A stretch of DNA of 11,827 nucleotides from Halomonas halophila (GTDB taxonomy: Bacteria; Pseudomonadota; Gammaproteobacteria; Pseudomonadales; Halomonadaceae). Positions 7,782 through 11,827 of this stretch are shown here, one piece after another. The position numbers were made by a program, and so were the translations under genes. The notes beneath the pieces are model-generated. The model made no database searches. It was not told the origin of the DNA and saw only the letters and a program-made list of their open reading frames with translations. Each line of letters opens with the position of its first letter. Position 1 is the first letter of the stretch. The DNA is taken from positions 1,965-13,791 of the forward strand of contig DJIP01000202.1 of NCBI GenBank assembly GCA_002433675.1, given 5' to 3'.

Positions 7782-8203
7782 GTGCGGTTTGCCTCCAGCG
7801 TGACGGTTTCGCCGTCTTCCTTGGTGAAGCTGTCGCCCTCGATGGCCGACAGCGGCGCCTCGACCAGCGCCAGTACCCGCTCGGAGGGACGACACAGCGC
7901 CGCGCCCCTGGCGGTCACCACGATGGGTCGGTTGATCAGGATGGGGTGAGCCATCATGGCGTCGATCAATGCCTCGTCGTCGAGGCGGTCATCGTCGAGG
8001 CCCAGCTCATCGTAGGGCGTGCCCTTCTGGCGCAGCAGTGCCCTGGGCGTGATGCCCATGGCCTCGATCAGCTCGACCAGCCGCTCGCGGCTGGGCGGTG
8101 TCTTCAGGTATTCGATGACCTCGGGCGATTCGCCGGAGGCCTCGAGCATGGCCAGCACGTTGCGCGAGGTGCCGCAGGCCGGGTTGTGGTAGATCAGCGT
8201 CAT
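7778..8203 (-). CDS. arsC: Glutaredoxin-dependent arsenate reductase ArsC
   Basis: Reduces arsenate to arsenite in the cytosol with electrons from glutathione and glutaredoxin, feeding ArsB. The 141 residues match the R773/E. coli type: [10 protein letters not shown] with catalytic Cys10, and the three arginines of the active site in LLRQK (R58), NRPIVVT (R92) and CRPSE (R105). The thioredoxin-linked, low-molecular-weight phosphatase type of ArsC is excluded by the fold motifs. GGAG precedes the ATG by about 6 bases. It lies 61 bases after arsR and overlaps arsH by four bases. A related family, YfgD/ArsC-like, is an alternative, but all catalytic residues are kept and the operon is plain. Confidence 0.96.
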   Translation of the reverse strand: MTLIYHNPACGTSRNVLAMLEASGESPEVIEYLKTPPSRERLVELIEAMGITPRALLRQKGTPYDELGLDDDRLDDEALIDAMMAHPILINRPIVVTARGAALCRPSERVLALVEAPLSAIEGDSFTKEDGETVTLEANRT

Positions 8204-8264
8204 GGGGGCTCCGGGAGGCGCTCTTGGCTGTCGTGGCTGTCGTCACTATCGAGGTTACCGTGGC

Positions 8265-8627
8265 TCAGCGGGTCCTGGTGTCGTCACAGGTACCGGGGCC
8301 CAGCAGGTCGGCCAGGGGGTTGCACACCTCCGGCCGGCTGGCGCAGCAGTCGCGCACCAGAAAGTCGAGGGTGGCCACCATGTGCGCCAGGTCCGCCCGA
8401 TAGACGATGGAGCGGCTTTCCCGGCGCTGGCTGACCAGCCCCGCCCGGCTGAGCACGCCAAGGTGGGCCGACAGGGTGTTGTGGGGCACCTCCAGGCGGC
8501 GGGCCAGCTCGCCGGCAGGCAGGCCTTCGGGCTCGTGGCGCACCAGCAGGCGAAAGGCAGCGAGCCGGGTAGGCTGAGACAGTGCAGCGAAGGTGTCGAG
8601 GGTCGGTTGCAGATCGTCTTTGTCCAT
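8265..8627 (-). CDS. arsR: ArsR-family arsenite-responsive repressor
   Basis: A winged-helix dimeric repressor of the ArsR/SmtB family that leaves its operator when it binds trivalent arsenic. The 120 residues show the HTH as GLPAGELARRLEVPHNTLSA (35-54), with recognition helix HNTLSAHLGVLSRAGLV, and the wing QRRESRSIVYRAD (67-79). The classical ELCVCDL metal site of the E. coli protein is missing; GLPAGELA stands there instead. Candidate ligands are Cys94, Cys95 and Cys102 in DCCASRPEVC near the C-terminus, resembling the relocated As(III) site of the Acidithiobacillus ferrooxidans ArsR (Cys95/96/102, from memory), with Cys114 a further option. It is the first gene of the ars operon. The ATG lies inside an inverted-repeat operator and almost on the predicted transcription start, with no ribosome site, so a leaderless or very short leader message is expected. 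Confidence 0.94.
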   Translation of the reverse strand: MDKDDLQPTLDTFAALSQPTRLAAFRLLVRHEPEGLPAGELARRLEVPHNTLSAHLGVLSRAGLVSQRRESRSIVYRADLAHMVATLDFLVRDCCASRPEVCNPLADLLGPGTCDDTRTR

Positions 8628-8649
8628 ATGTCCGGAATTATGGACATAT
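8621..8649. promoter_or_regulatory. Probable ArsR operator (overlapping inverted repeats)
   Basis: Two nested perfect 8-bp inverted repeats share the same arms: TGTCCATA-N10-TATGGACA (8621-8628 and 8639-8646) and ATATGTCC-N8-GGACATAT (8626-8633 and 8642-8649). Together they cover the -10 box, the expected transcription start and the arsR ATG. Dyad symmetry, AT-rich content and position fit an autoregulatory ArsR site; binding by this ArsR is inferred. Confidence 0.75.
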
Positions 8650-8664
8650 TGATGTGCGGGTCAA
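8637..8664 (-). promoter_or_regulatory. Sigma-70-type promoter of the ars operon
   Basis: On the minus strand TTGACC (8659-8664) is followed after 16 bases by CATAAT (8637-8642), each one mismatch from the sigma-70 consensus. The -10 box ends 9 bases before the arsR ATG, placing the start of transcription within a few bases of the start codon. Confidence 0.7.
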
Positions 8665-8668
8665 GTAC

Positions 8669-8712
8669 TTCTTGATCCAGGGCATCTCACTTGCCGTCAC
8701 CCTGGCCAAGAA
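8669..8712. repeat. Long interrupted inverted repeat upstream of the ars promoter
   Basis: TTCTTGATCCAGGG (8669-8682) and CCCTGGCCAAGAA (8700-8712) pair as two 6-bp blocks separated by a small asymmetric internal loop, with a 17-base apical loop. It lies just upstream of the ars -35 box and between flgL and arsR. It lacks a T-run, so it is not an ordinary terminator. The function is unknown. Confidence 0.5.
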
Positions 8713-8716
8713 CGAC

Positions 8717-8752
8717 AAAGCGGCGACGTCCAGCAAGGACGCGCCGCTTTTT
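8717..8752. terminator. Rho-independent, possibly bidirectional, terminator after flgL
   Basis: Arms AAAGCGGCGACGTCC (8717-8731) and GGACGCGCCGCTTT (8737-8750) pair along their whole length except one bulged A, with loop AGCAA. The run of five T (8748-8752) follows the stem on the plus strand; on the minus strand, where flgL is, only CTTTG follows. It can end flgL transcription by stem strength and also stop plus-strand transcripts from entering flgL. Confidence 0.75.
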
Positions 8753-8823
8753 GGTTGAGGGGGCTGTCACACGACGACGATCGAGTCGTGCTACCTGCAC
8801 GCTATACCAGCGCTACATCGACC

Positions 8824-10056
8824 CTACATATAGTTGAACAGCGACAGGTCGCGAATGCCGATAAAGGCCTGCTGGGCGGCCTGCATGCCCACCTGACGCA
8901 TGCTGTACTCGGAGATCGCCTGGTTGTAGTCCAGGTCGACCAGGTCCGACATGGTCTGGGCGTAGTTGAGCTCGCGGTTGCCGCTGACCGAGTCGATCAC
9001 GTCCAGCTCGTTGAGCCGCGCGCCGACCGAGGCCCGCTTGGTCAACACGTTGTCGAGGCTGGCGTCCAGTTCGCGCATGGCGCCGTTCATGGTGTTATGC
9101 AGCGTCGCCTGCTTTGCGGGGGTGTCGGCGGGGGCTTCCAGCACCGACAGCACCTTCTCGAAGGTGGTGAAGACGTTGGTGTTCATGGTGTCGGCGGGAC
9201 CGAAGGTCACGCTGTCGCCGGTCGCAGGCGCGCCTTCAAGCTCCAGGCGCAGGCCACCCACCTCGACGCTGGTGCCTTCGGGGTCGTAGGGCTGATCTTC
9301 CAGGGCCGCACCGGCGCTGACCCAGGAGCCATCGTCTTGTTCGACCTTGACGCTGTAGGTGGGAGCGTCGTCGGTACCACCGAACTCCACCTGGTAACGC
9401 TTGCCGTAGCCGGCGTCGCTGTTGTCGACCACATCGGGGCCGGCGAAGGTCACACTGCCGCTGTTGTCACCCTGCTCGGCCACGTAGCCCGCACCGCTGG
9501 GCACGCTGGTGAAGATGTCGGCGCCGGTATCCCCCACCGACATCAGTCGCGAGGCGTCCACCTGCTGCTCGCGCACCTTGTCACCGCCCACGTACTCGAT
9601 GCCGTTACCGCTGTCGGTGAAGGGCTCGGCGCCATCGGCGTAGCCACCGAACAGGTAGCGACCGTTGCCGTCGGTGGCGTTGGCCTGACCGATCAGCGTC
9701 TCGTAGACGCCGCGCAGTTCACTGGCGATGGACTGCCGGTCGGCATCGCTCAGGGTGTCGTTGGAGGCCTGGATCACCAGCGCCTTGGCGCTGGCCAGGG
9801 CGTCGCTTGCGCTGTTGAGCACGCTTTCTTCCTGGGACAGGGCGTTGCGCGCGCTGACCCGGGCATCGGTGTACTGCTGGGTCACCGCCTGGGCCTGGCT
9901 GACCGCCACCGCCCGGGACGCCGCCTGGGGGTCGTCGGAGGGATTGACCACCCGCTTGCCGCTGGCGAGCTGCTGGCTCAGGTGAAGAAACTCGGACTGC
10001 TGACGGTTGAGCGAGCTGACGCTCTGGTCGTACATGGTGACGGTGCTGATACGCAT
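8824..10056 (-). CDS. flgL: Flagellar hook-filament junction protein FlgL (HAP3)
   Basis: An exported structural protein that forms, with FlgK, the joint between hook and filament outside the cell. The 410 residues start with the flagellin-like helical segment MRISTVTMYDQSVSSLNRQQ and LASGKRVVNPSDDPQAASRAV (31-51), then GRYLFGGYADGAEPF in the first third, and end with the matching coiled-coil terminus (SEYSMRQVGMQAAQQAFIGIRDLSLFNYM region). It is longer than Salmonella FlgL (317); the extra residues sit in the acidic, beta-rich middle (about 150-300), which is variable in this family. It is acidic overall with no cysteine, as usual for exported flagellar proteins. AAGGAG lies about 9 bases before the ATG, and the gene follows flgK after 12 bases, so the two are co-transcribed. 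Flagellin is the alternative but would not follow flgK and lacks the FlgL-type middle. Confidence 0.95.
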   Translation of the reverse strand: MRISTVTMYDQSVSSLNRQQSEFLHLSQQLASGKRVVNPSDDPQAASRAVAVSQAQAVTQQYTDARVSARNALSQEESVLNSASDALASAKALVIQASNDTLSDADRQSIASELRGVYETLIGQANATDGNGRYLFGGYADGAEPFTDSGNGIEYVGGDKVREQQVDASRLMSVGDTGADIFTSVPSGAGYVAEQGDNSGSVTFAGPDVVDNSDAGYGKRYQVEFGGTDDAPTYSVKVEQDDGSWVSAGAALEDQPYDPEGTSVEVGGLRLELEGAPATGDSVTFGPADTMNTNVFTTFEKVLSVLEAPADTPAKQATLHNTMNGAMRELDASLDNVLTKRASVGARLNELDVIDSVSGNRELNYAQTMSDLVDLDYNQAISEYSMRQVGMQAAQQAFIGIRDLSLFNYM

Positions 10057-10068
10057 GCTCTGCTCTCC

Positions 10069-11712
10069 TTAGCCGCGCAGTCCGAGGATGGTGTCGACCA
10101 CCGAGGTGGCGGTGTCGATGACCTTGGCGTTGGCCTGGTAGTACTGCTGATAGCGGATCAGGTTGGCCGCTTCCTCATCCAGGTTGACCCCGGACTCGGA
10201 CAGCTTCACCGCGCTCAACTGCTCGGTCAGCCCCTGCTGGGCCGCCAGATTGACCTGCACCACGTTGGTACGGTTACCCACGTCTCCGACCAGCGAGGCG
10301 TAGGCCTGGCTCAGGGTGGCACTGCCGCCCACGCTCATCTCGTCCTGCAGCCCCTGCAGGGCCAGGGCGTTCTCGTTGTCGCCGCTAGCGCCGGTTTCCC
10401 CGGCGGCGGCGATCTTGTCGGGATCGCTGATGGCGGTATCGAAGCCACCCGCGGCGCGGCGCACCGGCTGCACCTCGAAGCGATCGCCGTCGGCCAGGGC
10501 GCTGGGGTCATCGATGCCGAGCGTCACGCCGCCAAAGGTCAGGGTGTTCTCGGTGGCGTCGAAGCTCGCGTCCACCGCCTCGCCGGTGTCCTTGCGGGTG
10601 ACCTCGAAGGTCGGCGGCGAGGCCGAAGCGTCGCTGACCTTGACCTCGTAGTCGGCCGCCTCGAGGTCTTCGATCTTGTCGATGTTGAAGCTCGCGGTGA
10701 CCGTGGCGCCGCCGCTGTTGGCGTCGTTGGCAAAGACCCGCGGTTCGCCGATGTCGAACATGTCGCCACCGCTATTGCCATCCAGATCGTAGCCATCGGC
10801 GTGCTGTTTATTGAAGGCCACCGCCATGGACACCGCCAGCTGGCCGATCTGGTTCTGGGTGCGATCCAGGGTCTCGGAGCGGAACTGGATCAGCCCGCCG
10901 AGCGAGCCGCCCTGCAGGCTGTCCTCATCGAGTCGCTGCAGGCCGCCGCCGGGGTCCTGGTAGCCCACCACCACCCGCTGGGGATCGCTGGCCGAGGCCA
11001 CCGCCTTCAACTGGTAGGACTCGGTGCCGGCCACCAGCGGCTGTCCGCCGGGCAGGCTGACCCGATAGGAGGAACCGTCCTGCACCGTCAATTCCACCCC
11101 GATACGCTCGCTCATCTCGGTGACCAGCTGGTCACGCTGGTTGAGCAGCGCGTTGGGGGCCTCGCCGGTCTTGGCCTTGGCCAGGGAAATCTCGCGGTTG
11201 AGCGAGGCCAGCTGCTCGCTCTGGTTGTTGATCTGGGTGATCTCGTCGCGGATCTGGCTGTTGATACCGTCCTGCATGTCCTGCAGGTAGCTGTCGAAGG
11301 CGCGGAACTGGGCGCTCAGGGTGTCCGCCGCGCCCAGCACGCCCTGACGGGCGGCAGGGTCCGAGGGGGCCGAGGCCAGGTCTTCCAACGACGAGAAGAA
11401 GTTCTGCATCAGCGGTGCCAGACCGGCGTCCTGATCGGCCAGCAGGCTGTCGATCTGGTTGATCTGGGTCTGGTAGGCGTCCAGCGCCGAGCTTGAGCTC
11501 ACCGCACCATTGAGCTGGTCGGCCACGTACTGGTTGAACTGACGCTCGATGTCGTTGACCTGGACGCCCTGGGTCCCGCCGCTGCCCTCGCCCAGCACCG
11601 TGATCTCGCGGTTGTAGCCCGGTGTATAGACGTTGCTGATGTTGTTGCTGGTGGTGGTCAGGGCGTTCTGGGCGGCATTCAGGCCGCTCAAGCCGATGGA
11701 GAACATGCTCAT
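10069..11712 (-). CDS. flgK: Flagellar hook-associated protein 1 FlgK (HAP1)
   Basis: Exported through the flagellar type III apparatus and forms the first junction ring on the hook. The 547 residues match the Salmonella length (553). The N-terminal rod/hook signature is SIGLSGLNAAQNALTTTSNN (5-24) followed by ISNVYTPGYNRE; a helical region to about residue 200, beta-rich acidic domains, then the C-terminal signature EEAANLIRYQQYYQANAKVI (about 512-531) leading to VVDTILGLRG. The ATG at 11712 is chosen because AGGA lies 8 bases upstream (11721-11724); an ATG two codons later is also possible, while the frame's extension to 11784 crosses the promoter and is not FlgK-like. It leads the flgK-flgL operon behind a sigma-28-like promoter. 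flgJ is the usual upstream neighbour and may end at the window edge. Confidence 0.96.
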   Translation of the reverse strand: MSMFSIGLSGLNAAQNALTTTSNNISNVYTPGYNREITVLGEGSGGTQGVQVNDIERQFNQYVADQLNGAVSSSSALDAYQTQINQIDSLLADQDAGLAPLMQNFFSSLEDLASAPSDPAARQGVLGAADTLSAQFRAFDSYLQDMQDGINSQIRDEITQINNQSEQLASLNREISLAKAKTGEAPNALLNQRDQLVTEMSERIGVELTVQDGSSYRVSLPGGQPLVAGTESYQLKAVASASDPQRVVVGYQDPGGGLQRLDEDSLQGGSLGGLIQFRSETLDRTQNQIGQLAVSMAVAFNKQHADGYDLDGNSGGDMFDIGEPRVFANDANSGGATVTASFNIDKIEDLEAADYEVKVSDASASPPTFEVTRKDTGEAVDASFDATENTLTFGGVTLGIDDPSALADGDRFEVQPVRRAAGGFDTAISDPDKIAAAGETGASGDNENALALQGLQDEMSVGGSATLSQAYASLVGDVGNRTNVVQVNLAAQQGLTEQLSAVKLSESGVNLDEEAANLIRYQQYYQANAKVIDTATSVVDTILGLRG

Positions 11713-11727
11713 GGTGGAATTCCTTTC

Positions 11728-11748
11728 GCCGATAGCCTGTTTATCGGC
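11728..11748. repeat. Inverted repeat at the flgK transcription start
   Basis: TATCGGC (11742-11748) and GCCGATA (11728-11734) are perfect 7-base arms separated by 7 bases. One arm is the -10 element of the flgK promoter, the other lies at or just after the expected transcription start, shortly before the ribosome site. It could be a hairpin at the 5' end of the message or an operator. Confidence 0.5.
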
Positions 11749-11767
11749 CGAATGGCCGCTGGCTTGA
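11741..11767 (-). promoter_or_regulatory. Sigma-28 (FliA) promoter of flgK-flgL
   Basis: On the minus strand TCAAGCCA (11760-11767), 11 bases, then GCCGATAA (11741-11748). The -10 element is a full match to the FliA consensus GCCGATAA and the spacing is ideal; the -35 element matches TAAAGTTT at 4 of 8 positions. Transcription would start about 20 bases before the flgK ATG. This fits late (class III) flagellar expression of the junction proteins. Confidence 0.75.
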
Positions 11768-11806
11768 GAGCCTCGGTACCGCAAAAACCATTAATTTTCC
11801 GGGCGA

Positions 11807-11827
11807 CTAGGCGCTGTCCGAAAAGTC
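11807..11827 (-). CDS. Possible C-terminal tail of the gene upstream of flgK (flgJ by position)
   Basis: Six codons, DFSDSA, followed by TAG. Position before flgK would suit flgJ, but the fragment is far too short to identify, and another frame could be the true one. Reported only as a possibility. Confidence 0.22.
   Translation of the reverse strand, partial: DFSDSA

Noticed and set aside
7782..7895. N-terminal extension of arsH
   Set aside because: Overlaps arsC by over 100 bases and encodes Arg/Gly-rich non-family sequence; the ATG at 7781 overlaps the arsC stop in the typical ATGA way.
8770..8790. Short inverted repeat CACGAC/GTCGTG just past flgL as a terminator
   Set aside because: Only six base pairs, no T-run on either strand; the hairpin at 8717-8752 is far stronger.
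8755..11496. A 913-codon open frame on the plus strand, opposite flgL and flgK
   Set aside because: It lies fully antisense to two certain flagellar genes; its protein is a Val/Gly/His/Leu-rich product typical of the complementary frame in GC-rich DNA, with no recognised motif, ribosome site or promoter.
1..11827. CRISPR arrays, tRNA or rRNA genes, insertion sequences, integrases, or a defence system
   Set aside because: No regularly spaced repeats, no cloverleaf or rRNA-like sequence, and no transposase or nuclease motifs were seen on either strand; all long frames are accounted for by cellulose, cysQ, ars and flagellar genes.

Overview
The window is GC-rich, and every gene I can support lies on the minus strand. 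The proteins point to a motile gammaproteobacterium, plausibly of the Halomonas type. The evidence is an enterobacterial-like BcsQ and BcsA, a glutaredoxin-type ArsC, CysQ, and a flgK-flgL pair behind a sigma-28-like promoter. The genus is inference; the class is better supported.

Layout in the direction of transcription, from high to low coordinates. (1) 11827-8824, flagellum: a possible last codon stretch of an upstream gene, a FliA/sigma-28-like promoter, then flgK and flgL, which encode the two hook-filament junction proteins. (2) 8823-8628, intergenic: two consecutive hairpins (one terminator-like), then a promoter/operator for the next operon. (3) 8627-5732, arsenic resistance operon arsR-arsC-arsH-arsB: repressor, arsenate reductase, NADPH-FMN organoarsenical oxidase/oxidoreductase and arsenite efflux pump. 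(4) 5567-4740: cysQ, single gene, followed by a clear Rho-independent terminator at 4681-4717. (5) 4680-4302: about 380 bases without a gene, the leader/promoter region for the cellulose genes. (6) 4301-1: a cellulose operon, bcsP/R-like, bcsQ, then one very long frame that runs out of the window.

The most notable item is that last frame. It begins as a full c-di-GMP-responsive cellulose synthase BcsA (glycosyltransferase motifs, membrane segments, PilZ domain). It then continues, with no stop and no internal ribosome site that I can see, through a membrane segment into the periplasmic BcsB subunit. It is open for 992 codons to the window edge. It is therefore a BcsA-BcsB fusion, the arrangement known from acetic acid bacteria (AcsAB), here combined with a BcsP/R-BcsQ front end.

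How the genes work together: BcsP/R-like and BcsQ would assemble or regulate the synthase, and BcsAB makes and exports cellulose. In the ars operon, ArsR senses arsenite, ArsC makes arsenite from arsenate, and ArsB expels it; ArsH extends protection to organic arsenicals. FlgK and FlgL join hook to filament. Motility and cellulose/biofilm genes lie within 12 kb of each other, but I see no sequence evidence that they are co-regulated.
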